DNA of 9,963 nucleotides from an uncultured Peptococcaceae bacterium (GCA_938044045.1 CALIQN010000078.1:1-9963); one strand, 5' to 3'; positions 1-6,491 are shown, counted from the stretch's first letter. Made by a program: numbers and translations. The notes: a model not told the origin generated them from the sequence alone.

Positions 1-169
1 CCACTGTCATCGCCAAAACTGTACTGCTCGCTAAAAGTCCAATATTCATCAAAGAATACTGTCCTAGTAAGTCCACTGTCGGCTTGATAATAATTCCGCC
101 ACCTATACCGCCTAAAGCACCAATAACACAAGAGATCAATGCAATGAGAAAATAGAGCAACTCATACAT
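1..169 (-). CDS. TauE/SafE-family membrane transporter, N-terminal part (cut by window edge)
   Basis: Only the first 56 codons are present; the gene runs out of the window at base 1. The visible protein starts MYELLYFLIALISCVIGALG, followed by a glycine-rich GIGGGIIIKP stretch at residues 21-30 and then a second hydrophobic segment ending ASSTVLAMTV (about residues 47-56). A first membrane helix followed by GxGGGxxxxP and then a second helix rich in small residues is the usual opening of TauE/SafE (former DUF81) permeases, which move sulfite, sulfoacetate or other organic anions. The substrate cannot be told from this end. The ATG at 169 is supported by GGAGG at 180-184, ten bases upstream. 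It lies 40 bases after the stop of the DUF4097-like gene with no convincing terminator between them, so the two are probably cotranscribed. The family call is fairly secure; the function is not. Confidence 0.8.
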   Translation of the reverse strand, partial: MYELLYFLIALISCVIGALGGIGGGIIIKPTVDLLGQYSLMNIGLLASSTVLAMTV

Positions 170-209
170 ATTGCCACATCCTCCATACTGCAAAAAAACT
201 CACCAAACC

Positions 210-1157
210 TTAGTTTTCATCAAAGGCTGGTATCACTGTTTTTCGCATACGCTTTTCTATTAAAATTTTACCCTCTTCACTAATTAATGTGAGATTATTC
301 TTTGGTCTGCCTCGAATTGCCAAATAACTTTTTGTTGTATTTTCCAAAACTGTTGCTTCTTGCCACTTGCCTTGGTATAAGACCCCGACATCACCTCTGC
401 CATAATTTCTTAATTCTAACATTGTATTGTAAGGAATCCACCGTGAAATGGCATCAATGTCTCTACCTGCATGGACATACCATTGTCCGTGCCACAGTCT
501 ATCATATAAAAAAGCACTACCACCACATTCTGCACGTAAGAGTTCGATAGCATTGTCTCTAAAATCAAAATTGCCACTAGGACTATCTAGATAAGCGCTG
601 CCAATAAGATTATTTTTCAGACGCAAGTTGGTCTGTTGTCCTTGTATCTCTAAACGATCAGTTTTAACCTTTTCCAAGCGTGCATCATAGCCCGTCATAT
701 CAATAGTGATACTACCTGCACGAAAGTCACGAATATCTAAATTTGCAAAGTCTGTCTTTATCTCTGTGAGATTCAGCTTACTTTGTGGGAGTATAATTCT
801 AAGCTTCGCCCTTTTTTTAAGCTTACGTGCCTCTACTACTAAGGTATCCTTTACAAGCTCACAAAAAACTTCTCCACCATTGTCCGAGCCACCAATGACA
901 CTGATGGCAATATCTCTCCTCGTGTCACTCATGCCAAGTTCTATATCCAATCCCTTACTATATACGCTCAGATTTTCTAGTTTTCTTGTAGAGAACTTCT
1001 CCGTCACAACATCTTCAGCTTTTGAAAACTCACCATCTGGCATACTGGTCCAATAATTTATGGCAACCATCAACACTAGTGCAAAAATAAACCATAATAA
1101 AAAAGGGATCCACACGATTTTTGTCTTTTTTAGCCAATATTTTGTTTTTCCTCTCAC
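210..1157 (-). CDS. Membrane-anchored beta-rich protein, DUF4097-like (putative adhesin-like)
   Basis: Predicted protein of 315 residues. A basic N-terminus (MRGKTKYWLKKTK) leads into one strongly hydrophobic helix at about residues 14-36, so the rest probably lies outside the membrane. The remainder has short alternating strands with turns, such as LRIILPQSKL, NLDIRDFRAGSITIDM and LRLKNNLIGSAYLDS, resembling the repetitive beta-helix of DUF4097-type 'putative adhesin' proteins. No catalytic motif is visible. Start choice: an ATG at 1193 would give 327 residues, but that ATG shares bases with a good -10 box. A GTG at 1157 has GGGGGG seven bases upstream, so I place the start there. The gene follows the terminator of the aro operon and precedes a TauE/SafE gene. 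DUF4097 proteins often sit near membrane-stress or transport genes, but a role here is unknown. The CDS is convincing; the family call is tentative. Confidence 0.72.
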   Translation of the reverse strand: MRGKTKYWLKKTKIVWIPFLLWFIFALVLMVAINYWTSMPDGEFSKAEDVVTEKFSTRKLENLSVYSKGLDIELGMSDTRRDIAISVIGGSDNGGEVFCELVKDTLVVEARKLKKRAKLRIILPQSKLNLTEIKTDFANLDIRDFRAGSITIDMTGYDARLEKVKTDRLEIQGQQTNLRLKNNLIGSAYLDSPSGNFDFRDNAIELLRAECGGSAFLYDRLWHGQWYVHAGRDIDAISRWIPYNTMLELRNYGRGDVGVLYQGKWQEATVLENTTKSYLAIRGRPKNNLTLISEEGKILIEKRMRKTVIPAFDEN

Positions 1158-1164
1158 GCAATTT

Positions 1165-1170
1165 CCCCCC
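1165..1170 (-). promoter_or_regulatory. Shine-Dalgarno deciding the GTG start of the DUF4097-like gene
   Basis: On the minus strand a run of six G (AAGGGGGGAA context) lies seven bases before GTG at 1157-1155. The upstream in-frame ATG at 1193 would be at or before the transcript start if the adjacent promoter is real, so this site favours the GTG. Confidence 0.6.
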
Positions 1171-1191
1171 TTTTTCCCTCTTTTTATCCCC

Positions 1192-1221
1192 ATTTTACCC
1201 TAGGTCGTATTATTTTCGCAA
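1192..1221 (-). promoter_or_regulatory. Putative sigma-A promoter of the DUF4097-like gene
   Basis: On the minus strand TTGCGA (1221-1216) and TAAAAT (1197-1192) are separated by 18 bases, close to the TTGACA-N17-TATAAT consensus. It sits directly after the terminator of the preceding operon. The predicted transcript start, about seven bases past the -10, falls inside the 5' extension of the open frame, which supports the internal GTG start. Identified by eye only. Confidence 0.5.
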
Positions 1222-1231
1222 GCTTTTGCGA
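1216..1231. repeat. Perfect 6-bp inverted repeat with 4-base spacer over the -35 box
   Basis: TCGCAA-gctt-TTGCGA is a perfect inverted repeat whose one arm is the -35 hexamer of the putative promoter. It has no T-run on either strand, so it is not a terminator. It could be a repressor binding site or just a chance hairpin. Confidence 0.4.
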
Positions 1232-1257
1232 CACTTACCCCGAGGTTTTAAGCAAAC

Positions 1258-1283
1258 AAAAAAAGCCTAGCATATGCTAGGCT
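1258..1283 (-). terminator. Rho-independent terminator of the aro/UspA operon
   Basis: AGCCTAGCATATGCTAGGCT (1264-1283) is a perfect 20-base palindrome; on the minus strand it is followed by a run of seven T (1264-1258, the first being the last base of the stem), then GTTTG. It starts three bases after the UspA stop codon. As RNA it would form roughly an 8-bp stem with a four-base loop. There is no converging plus-strand gene, so it serves the minus strand. Confidence 0.88.
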
Positions 1284-1286
1284 CCT

Positions 1287-1721
1287 TTAACGTACCACAA
1301 GGGTAGGAATATGCACCTTTGAAAGAATCTTTTGTGTTGTACTGCCGATAAGGAAACGTTTTAAGGCATCACCCAAACCGTGGCTACCCATAATCAAAAA
1401 GTCATATTGTTCATTTTGCTTTAAGTACTCTTCTAAGCCGATGGTCGGGGTACCTAAAATCACCTCTGTTTTAACCTTATCTTTAAAGTCACCAAAGGTA
1501 TCTTTGAACTTTTCAAGCATAGCATAACCATCAGCTTCTGTTGTTGCGACTGGATTGCCACCCCAAATGTTACCAGGATGTACACCCTCATCCTCTACTT
1601 TTTGAGAAAGAATGTACAATAAAGTTGCCTCACAGCCAAAGGCTTCTACCAGTTTTAAACCCTCTTTTGCAGCATTTAATGAAGTTTGCGAACCATCTAC
1701 TGGAATTAAAATGTTTTTCAT
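1287..1721 (-). CDS. Universal stress protein, UspA family
   Basis: Single-domain cytoplasmic protein of 144 residues, normal for the family. It begins MKNILIPVDGS, with Asp9 in the usual nucleotide-contact position after the first strand. The C-terminal half carries MGSHGLGDALKRFLIGSTTQ (residues 111-130), the ATP-binding loop, and it ends with the typical HIPTLVVR strand. The loop reads G-2x-G-10x-G-S/T, one residue longer than the textbook G-2x-G-9x-G-S/T spacing; ATP binding is likely but unproven. UspA proteins bind ATP or AMP as dimers and are linked to starvation and stress survival; the precise partner here is unknown. The start ATG has AAGGAG upstream at suitable spacing. It is the last gene of the aro transcription unit, 23 bases after the zinc-ribbon gene and immediately before the terminator. 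Confidence 0.93.
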   Translation of the reverse strand: MKNILIPVDGSQTSLNAAKEGLKLVEAFGCEATLLYILSQKVEDEGVHPGNIWGGNPVATTEADGYAMLEKFKDTFGDFKDKVKTEVILGTPTIGLEEYLKQNEQYDFLIMGSHGLGDALKRFLIGSTTQKILSKVHIPTLVVR

Positions 1722-1744
1722 CTCTACATCTCTCCTTCACGACA

Positions 1745-1984
1745 TTACTTCGGACGCTTTGTCCCCTTATATTTAAACGCTTTGGGGTCCATTTTATAAA
1801 AACTACCCCGATCAATTCCTAAGGGAAGATTACAATTGGGACAATGAATTTTATGCCCATCAAAGTCGACCTCACTATACACATTTGTGATTCTGTCTTT
1901 GTGACAGCGCAAAACTTCCCCTTTGCCTATTTTATCATATTTCCAAATTTTTTGGTGACATTTTGCACATTTTATCACTAACAT
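1745..1984 (-). CDS. Small zinc-ribbon protein of unknown function
   Basis: A 79-residue protein with two Cys-x2-Cys knuckles, KCAKC (Cys6, Cys9) and HCPNC (Cys48, Cys51), and a further cysteine (Cys27) in LRCHKDRI. This spacing suggests a single zinc ribbon. The middle (KYDKIGKGEVLRCHKDRIT) and the end (LGIDRGSFYKMDPKAFKY) look like a small conserved Bacillota family without a named function. The ATG at 1984 overlaps the stop of the upstream metalloprotease gene (ATGTTAG, seven bases shared) and has GAGG ten bases upstream (1995-1998). A TTG at 2008 would add eight residues but has no clear ribosome site, so I reject it. Possible jobs include nucleic-acid or protein binding; nothing in the sequence decides. 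It sits between a membrane zincin and UspA in the operon tail. Confidence 0.85.
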   Translation of the reverse strand: MLVIKCAKCHQKIWKYDKIGKGEVLRCHKDRITNVYSEVDFDGHKIHCPNCNLPLGIDRGSFYKMDPKAFKYKGTKRPK

Positions 1985-2589
1985 TCTTCTTTTTCCTCTA
2001 GATACCAATAACTATTGATACCTGACAATTGTATAAAAGCACCTCTTGGTACTTGACACAAGGTATTAACGACATTATATAAATCTCCTGCACCACCTAA
2101 AAGCATTGGTACACTAAGTCCAAGCACGAGGCTAGAATAAAAGCTATCTAAGATAAAAATCCACCAAAAAAGTGGTATTAAGCCTAAGACCACCATAGGC
2201 AACAAACTCATAATAATAAATCTAGACTTTTTTAAAGGGGCTGTCGAAGTCACAAAAAGCACACCTTTTTTTAAGGCTTGATAAAGGTATACCTCTGTCT
2301 TTAGAGGGAAAGAAAGGGCATGTAAAAGTTCATGTACCACAAGAAAAGGCAAGGTCAAAAATAGCCCTAAAGCAAGCCCCAAAAAATCCAAACTAAAGGT
2401 CTGCATAAAAATCCACTTAAAGATGATTACGTCCCCTATGATGACTAAAAGGGGAACAAAATACCGCTTGGCTTCTTGGACAATCCCTTCAATGGTCTCT
2501 GGCTCATCAAATTTTATGGCATTTTTTGGCAAATCTGCTTTGGGAAGACTATCATAATCCTCAAACTTTCCCTTATAAATCAGTTTCAT
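1978..2589 (-). CDS. DUF3267-type membrane zinc metalloprotease (putative)
   Basis: Predicted membrane protein of 203 residues. Hydrophobic segments lie at about 44-62, 68-85, 124-148 and 151-167. The second ends in VVHELLHALSFP, giving an HExxH zinc motif at residues 86-90 (His86, Glu87, His90). Near the C-terminus GGAGDLYNVVNTL (165-177) offers Asp169 as a likely third metal ligand, followed by Pro181 and INSYW, the closing pattern of DUF3267 putative zincin peptidases. These resemble site-2 proteases in topology, but substrates are generally unknown. The start has GGGAG ten bases upstream and lies 17 bases inside the end of aroQ, so translation is probably coupled to it. It shares seven bases with the zinc-ribbon gene downstream. 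There is no obvious role in aromatic synthesis. Family call good; protease activity inferred from the motif only. Confidence 0.85.
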   Translation of the reverse strand: MKLIYKGKFEDYDSLPKADLPKNAIKFDEPETIEGIVQEAKRYFVPLLVIIGDVIIFKWIFMQTFSLDFLGLALGLFLTLPFLVVHELLHALSFPLKTEVYLYQALKKGVLFVTSTAPLKKSRFIIMSLLPMVVLGLIPLFWWIFILDSFYSSLVLGLSVPMLLGGAGDLYNVVNTLCQVPRGAFIQLSGINSYWYLEEKEEC

Positions 2590-3022
2590 CAGATGCTATC
2601 TCCCTTATCAGTTCTTCCAAAGCCAAAAAATACCCTTGGATACCTTTTCCAGTAATTGTCTTGAGGGAAACTTCACTAACATAAGAGTGCTTGCGATAAT
2701 CCTCTCGTTGAGCAATATCAGTCAAATGCACTTCCACAACAGGCAGATCAATCGCCTTTAGGGCATCTAAAATAGCAATGGAGGTATGCGTATAGGCTGC
2801 TGGATTGATGATAATCCCATCTGCCTTTTGGTATAAACCTTGGATATAGTCTACCAATGCCCCTTCGTGGTTACTTTGGTAAATTTCTAAGTCCAAACCT
2901 TTCTTTTTTGCTTCCTCTTGAAGTAACTGACACAAGCCATCATAGGTTTGATGCCCATACAAGTGTGGTTCACGCAAACCCAAAAGATTTAAGTTCGGAC
3001 CATTAATAACTGCTATTTTCAT
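2573..3022 (-). CDS. aroQ: 3-dehydroquinate dehydratase, type II
   Basis: Converts 3-dehydroquinate to 3-dehydroshikimate, the third shikimate-pathway step. The 149-residue product has normal length for the small dodecameric type II enzyme, which is unrelated to the Schiff-base type I (AroD). Landmarks: INGPNLNLLG at 6-15; Arg17 and Tyr22 on the mobile catalytic loop; YQSNHEG at 48-54; IINPAAYTHTS at 71-81; VVEVHL at 95-100 with the catalytic-region His99; and SYVSEVSLKTITGKG near the end. The open frame extends to 3214 but the start is set at the ATG at 3022, because homology begins there and GGAGG (3029-3033) is six bases upstream. The start lies inside the last 20 bases of aroE-aroK, and the 3' end overlaps the next gene by 17 bases. 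Identity is secure. Confidence 0.97.
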   Translation of the reverse strand: MKIAVINGPNLNLLGLREPHLYGHQTYDGLCQLLQEEAKKKGLDLEIYQSNHEGALVDYIQGLYQKADGIIINPAAYTHTSIAILDALKAIDLPVVEVHLTDIAQREDYRKHSYVSEVSLKTITGKGIQGYFLALEELIREIASDETDL

Positions 3023-4238
3023 AAAAATCCTCCAAAATGGCACGCACAGTTTTTTCTTTTGTTCTATGGCGAACATAGACTTGACGAAAAGCCTGATAAT
3101 GTCGACTGCGCATATCATATAAGCGACGTATGGACTGAAAGCCACCTTGGGAAAAAGGTCTATTCTTTGTTGCAAGATGAGAGAGTGCCTTATCCAGTTG
3201 ATAAATTCTACCATTTTGTCTGAGATGATTGTAATTTTCTTGTCTGGTAATCACACCACCACCTGTAGCAATCACCATCCCTGTCTCCTTGCCCAAGCTT
3301 TCTAAGATAGCTGTCTCTTCTTGACGAAATTTAGTCTCACCCTCTTCTTTGATATAAGCCGAAAGGTCTCCTATTTTTTCCCTTAAAAGCACATCACTAT
3401 CATAAAATGGTCTTTTTAAGACCTTTGCCAAAGCCTTGCCCAAGGTAGTCTTACCTACCCCAGGCATGCCGATTAAGATAATATTTTCCTTGTCTCGCCT
3501 AATTTCACTAATGATTGCCTCAAGCTTTTCCACAGCATTCTTTCGTTTAAAAAATATCTCATCTGCATAAAAAGCTTGAGCGATGAGCATAGGGAGTCCA
3601 TCACTATAGACTAAGCCTCTTTCCTCTGCTTCTAGTAAAAGCTTCGTACGAAGTGGGTTATAAATCACATCAAAAACGCCTTTTAGACGCTTAAATCCCG
3701 AAAGAGAAATCAAACTACAATCTGTATGAGGGTACATCCCAACAGAAGTGGTATTAATGATGTAGTCAGTATCTTGATAAAAATCTGCAATGTCTTGATA
3801 AAAAGGCGCTTTTTTTCTTGAAAGGACACTTATCCTACCAGCACCCTTAGCCTTTAGCGCAGCACAGACAGTCTTAGACGTTGCCCCATCACCCAACACA
3901 AGAAAATGAAAGGAAGAAATGGCAACTTTCTTGCGTTTTAAGAGATACAAAAAACCATAATAGTCTGTATTATAGCCTAGCCATTTACCCTCTTGTTTTA
4001 CCACTGTATTGACGGCACCAATTGCCTTGGCTTCCTCAGAAATGCCATCAAGATAGGCAATAACTTTTTCTTTATAGGGGATAGTCACATTAAAGCCCTT
4101 AAGCGTATCTGTTTTTAAAAACTCCCCCAACTCAGATTCTTTTTTTTCAAACAACTCATAAGTTTGATTGCCTAAAGCATGATGTACTTTTACAGAATAA
4201 CTATGCCCCAATTTCTCTCCCAAGAGTCCAAACGCCAT
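3003..4238 (-). CDS. aroE-aroK: Fused shikimate dehydrogenase and shikimate kinase (AroE-AroK)
   Basis: A single 411-residue frame joins two consecutive pathway enzymes. Residues 1 to about 245 are AroE, which reduces 3-dehydroshikimate with NADPH: shikimate-site GHSYS (11-15), GFNVTIPYKEKV (48-59) with catalytic Lys56, GAVNTV (74-79), GYNTDYYG (88-95) with catalytic Asp92, cofactor loop LGDGATSKT (115-123), NTTSVGM (162-168) and DGLPMLIAQA (213-222). Residues about 250-411 are shikimate kinase: Walker A GMPGVGKT (257-264), DSD (280-282), the GETKFR arginine (Arg305), TGGGV (325-329), the lid NRPF (Arg360) and a C-terminal arginine cluster near 377-379. Both halves keep their key residues and usual sizes, with almost no linker, so both are expected to work. 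The start has GGAGG seven bases upstream, overlapping the pheA stop (TAGGAGGG). Separate genes are the more usual arrangement. Confidence 0.96.
   Translation of the reverse strand: MAFGLLGEKLGHSYSVKVHHALGNQTYELFEKKESELGEFLKTDTLKGFNVTIPYKEKVIAYLDGISEEAKAIGAVNTVVKQEGKWLGYNTDYYGFLYLLKRKKVAISSFHFLVLGDGATSKTVCAALKAKGAGRISVLSRKKAPFYQDIADFYQDTDYIINTTSVGMYPHTDCSLISLSGFKRLKGVFDVIYNPLRTKLLLEAEERGLVYSDGLPMLIAQAFYADEIFFKRKNAVEKLEAIISEIRRDKENIILIGMPGVGKTTLGKALAKVLKRPFYDSDVLLREKIGDLSAYIKEEGETKFRQEETAILESLGKETGMVIATGGGVITRQENYNHLRQNGRIYQLDKALSHLATKNRPFSQGGFQSIRRLYDMRSRHYQAFRQVYVRHRTKEKTVRAILEDFYENSSY
3029..3033 (-). promoter_or_regulatory. Ribosome binding site deciding the aroQ start
   Basis: GGAGG on the minus strand, six bases before the ATG at 3022, lies wholly inside the last codons of the aroE-aroK frame. 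It fixes the aroQ start against the longer open frame reaching 3214. Confidence 0.8.
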
Positions 4239-4249
4239 AAGCGTCCCTC

Positions 4250-5389
4250 CTAATATTCAATATAATTACCTAGTAAGGTAAAGCCCTCCTGACTATCATG
4301 TAATTCTGCCAACAAAGCTCTAACAGAAGGCTCTGCCAAGCTCGCTTCAAAGTCAAGGTAAAAGATAAATTCAAAATCACGCCCTACAATCGGTCTACTC
4401 TCAAGCTTGGTGAGGTTAAGCCCTAAAGAAGAAAAGCGTGACAAGATGGCCCCAAGTCCACCTGGAAAATGATTGGCAGTGGTAATTAGACTAATTTTAT
4501 TGGCACCATGGTAGACATCGAGATTTTTGCTGATACAAATAAAGCGTGTGTAGTTATTATCACTGTTTTGAATTTTTTCTGCTAAATTTTCCAAATGATA
4601 GAGTTTGGCACAGTTAGCAGAACACACACAAGCGATGGTATCATCCTCACTATTTGCGACAAATTTTGCTGCCGTTGCTGTATTTTCCATAGGACAGAGT
4701 TCAACATTTTTTAACTGACTCAACCACTTACTCGCTTGGGCAAGGGCTTGAGGATGAGAATAAATCTTTGTGAGATTTTCAAGCTTAGTGCCTTTTTTTG
4801 CACATAGGTTATGTCCTATCCATTGCTTAGTTGCACGCACGATATGGCAATCCTTTTTTTCTAAAAGATCATAGACCTCTTTAACTGAGCCATTGGCACT
4901 ATTTTCTAGTGGCAAAACACCATACTCACAAAGGCCTTGTTCAACAGCGTCAAAGACAGCACTAAAATTATTAACATACATAATTTGCGCCATTTGTATC
5001 ATTTTATCACAAGCTTCTTGCGTATTACTACCTAAAATTCCAGGACAAGCCACCTTAGCCCTTTGATTGAGCTTAAGCTTACCCTCTTTGACAGCCTTTC
5101 TTAAGGTTTCTACATAAGGCGACTCACCATAAATCATCTGCCCTTGATAAGCACGATTTAAGGCAAAAATTTCACGATAAAACTTTCTAGCATAGGTATC
5201 TAGTGGTGGCTCAACTTCTTCTGTAATCTTATCTAAAATATCTCTTTCTCTACTTTCATCCAAGATAGGTTGATTGCTCGCCTTTTTGGCCTCTGCGATT
5301 TCTATGGCCACCTGCATACGTTCTACAAAATTTTTGATTAATTTTTCATCTATAGCATCAATTTTCTTACGGCTATTTTTTAGACTCAT
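4250..5389 (-). CDS. pheA: Bifunctional chorismate mutase / prephenate dehydratase
   Basis: Rearranges chorismate to prephenate and then decarboxylates and dehydrates it to phenylpyruvate, the phenylalanine precursor. The 379 residues show three parts: an AroQ-class helical chorismate mutase (about 1-90, with Arg7, Lys36 and the DESRERDIL stretch); a prephenate dehydratase domain (about 110-285, with VLPLENSANGSV at 158-169, SHPQALAQ at 211-218 and the catalytic NYTRF with Thr281-Arg282-Phe283); and a C-terminal ACT domain (about 296-379) for phenylalanine feedback, with ESRP at 330-333. The usual PGALY of the ACT domain reads PGGLG here (309-313). The start has AAGGGAG seven bases upstream. 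It begins 25 bases after aroC, the widest gap in the operon, and ends 11 bases before aroE-aroK. This fused form and position are typical of Clostridia. Confidence 0.96.
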   Translation of the reverse strand: MSLKNSRKKIDAIDEKLIKNFVERMQVAIEIAEAKKASNQPILDESRERDILDKITEEVEPPLDTYARKFYREIFALNRAYQGQMIYGESPYVETLRKAVKEGKLKLNQRAKVACPGILGSNTQEACDKMIQMAQIMYVNNFSAVFDAVEQGLCEYGVLPLENSANGSVKEVYDLLEKKDCHIVRATKQWIGHNLCAKKGTKLENLTKIYSHPQALAQASKWLSQLKNVELCPMENTATAAKFVANSEDDTIACVCSANCAKLYHLENLAEKIQNSDNNYTRFICISKNLDVYHGANKISLITTANHFPGGLGAILSRFSSLGLNLTKLESRPIVGRDFEFIFYLDFEASLAEPSVRALLAELHDSQEGFTLLGNYIEY

Positions 5390-5414
5390 GATGATACTCC
5401 CTTTCTCTATCAGC

Positions 5415-6491
5415 TTATAATAAAAACTCTAACAGCACCAAGGCACAAACTGCCTCAATGACAGGTATCGCCCTAATCGCAATACAAGGATCATGTCTGC
5501 CTTGTATCCTTAAATCCGTTGGTATATTTTTTGAAAGTGAGATACTTTCTTGAATTTTAGCAATGGATGGGGTCGGTTTCATTGCCACTTGAAAATAAAT
5601 CGGCATGCCATTGCTAATCCCACCTTGGATACCCCCGCTGTTGTTCTTTTTGGTGATAATTTGACCTTGAGCGTCCACACTAAAAGGGTCATTTTCCTCG
5701 CTTCCCCTATGCCTTACACCATCAAAGCCACTGCCAAAGGAAACCCCCTTAACACCAGAGACGCCAAACAAGACCTTTGCCAAATTGCTCTCAATACTGT
5801 CAAACAAAGGATTGCCCTTTCCCCTAGGAAAGCCTAAGGCAAAACACTCAATCACCCCACCTACCGAATCCCCCTCTTGGCGTAGGGTTTTTATCAAGGC
5901 TTCAGCTTCCCTTGCCCTAGCCTCTGAGACCATCGGCACTGCTCGCCCTTGTGCCACTTTTAATAAATGAATGTCAGGCGTTAAGACATCTAAAGGGCTA
6001 TCCTCTACCTCACCTACGCTTTTTAAATGGGCGTAAATCTCAATACCCTTTCTTGCCAAAAGTTGCAAGGCAATCCCTCCGGCAATACAAAGAGGAGCAG
6101 TTAAGCGTCCGGAAAAATGTCCTCCTCCTCTTAGGTCAACAGCCTCACCAAAACGCAACCTTGCTGTATAGTCAGCATGAGATGGCCGTGGCACATCCTC
6201 TAAATTGGCATAATCCTTTGAATGGGCATCGGTGTTTTGTATCAAGGCACAAAGGGGTGAACCACTTGTCTTATCGTCTAAAACACCGGAAACAAAGGTG
6301 ACGGTATCGGCTTCCCGACGTTGGGTGCTAAGCATGTTTTTTTTAGGTGCTCGCCTTTGCATAAATTGGGCAAGTGCCTCTTGATCTATCACTTCTCCAG
6401 CATCCAGTCCCTCAAGCACCACACCAATATGGCTCCCATGAGAGGCGCCAAAAATCGTGACTTTCAATTTTTCCCCAAAACTAGAACTCAT
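5415..6491 (-). CDS. aroC: Chorismate synthase
   Basis: Removes phosphate from EPSP to give chorismate, using reduced FMN; it closes the common pathway. The protein is 358 residues, normal for the family. Motifs: FGASHGSHIG (14-23) with His18, RRAPKKNMLSTQRREAD (46-62), HADYTA (105-110) with the second catalytic-type His105, DLRGGGHFSGR (119-129), SGGIQGGISNG (285-295), KPTPSI (305-310) and GRHDPCIAIRAIPVIEA (331-347). The ATG at 6491 is chosen because GGAGGG (6499-6504) lies seven bases away; a TTG at 6494 would leave only four. The start overlaps the last 11 bases of aroA, giving tight translational coupling between the EPSP-making and EPSP-using enzymes. There is no flavin-reductase domain, so it must draw reduced FMN from another source. 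Confidence 0.97.
   Translation of the reverse strand: MSSSFGEKLKVTIFGASHGSHIGVVLEGLDAGEVIDQEALAQFMQRRAPKKNMLSTQRREADTVTFVSGVLDDKTSGSPLCALIQNTDAHSKDYANLEDVPRPSHADYTARLRFGEAVDLRGGGHFSGRLTAPLCIAGGIALQLLARKGIEIYAHLKSVGEVEDSPLDVLTPDIHLLKVAQGRAVPMVSEARAREAEALIKTLRQEGDSVGGVIECFALGFPRGKGNPLFDSIESNLAKVLFGVSGVKGVSFGSGFDGVRHRGSEENDPFSVDAQGQIITKKNNSGGIQGGISNGMPIYFQVAMKPTPSIAKIQESISLSKNIPTDLRIQGRHDPCIAIRAIPVIEAVCALVLLEFLL

Noticed and set aside
187..212. Seven-T run after the DUF4097-like gene as a terminator
   Set aside because: The T-run is on the minus strand at 198-192, but the only preceding pairing is about four base pairs, too weak for an intrinsic terminator.
1216..1231. TCGCAA/TTGCGA hairpin as a second terminator
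   Set aside because: Neither strand has a T-run after it, and a strong terminator is already present at 1258-1283.
1745..1830. Possible promoter ahead of UspA (TATAAA-like box inside the zinc-ribbon gene)
   Set aside because: The only candidate -35 boxes are poor or wrongly spaced, and the AT-rich codons of the zinc-ribbon gene explain the match.
3023..3214. 64-residue N-terminal extension of the aroQ frame
   Set aside because: It overlaps aroK in another frame, has no match to type II dehydroquinases, and the ATG at 3022 has an ideal ribosome site.
4853..4862. A_AAA_AAG slippery heptamer in pheA (GAA AAA AAG) as a programmed frameshift site
   Set aside because: The zero frame continues through full, conserved dehydratase and ACT domains, and no useful alternative frame follows.
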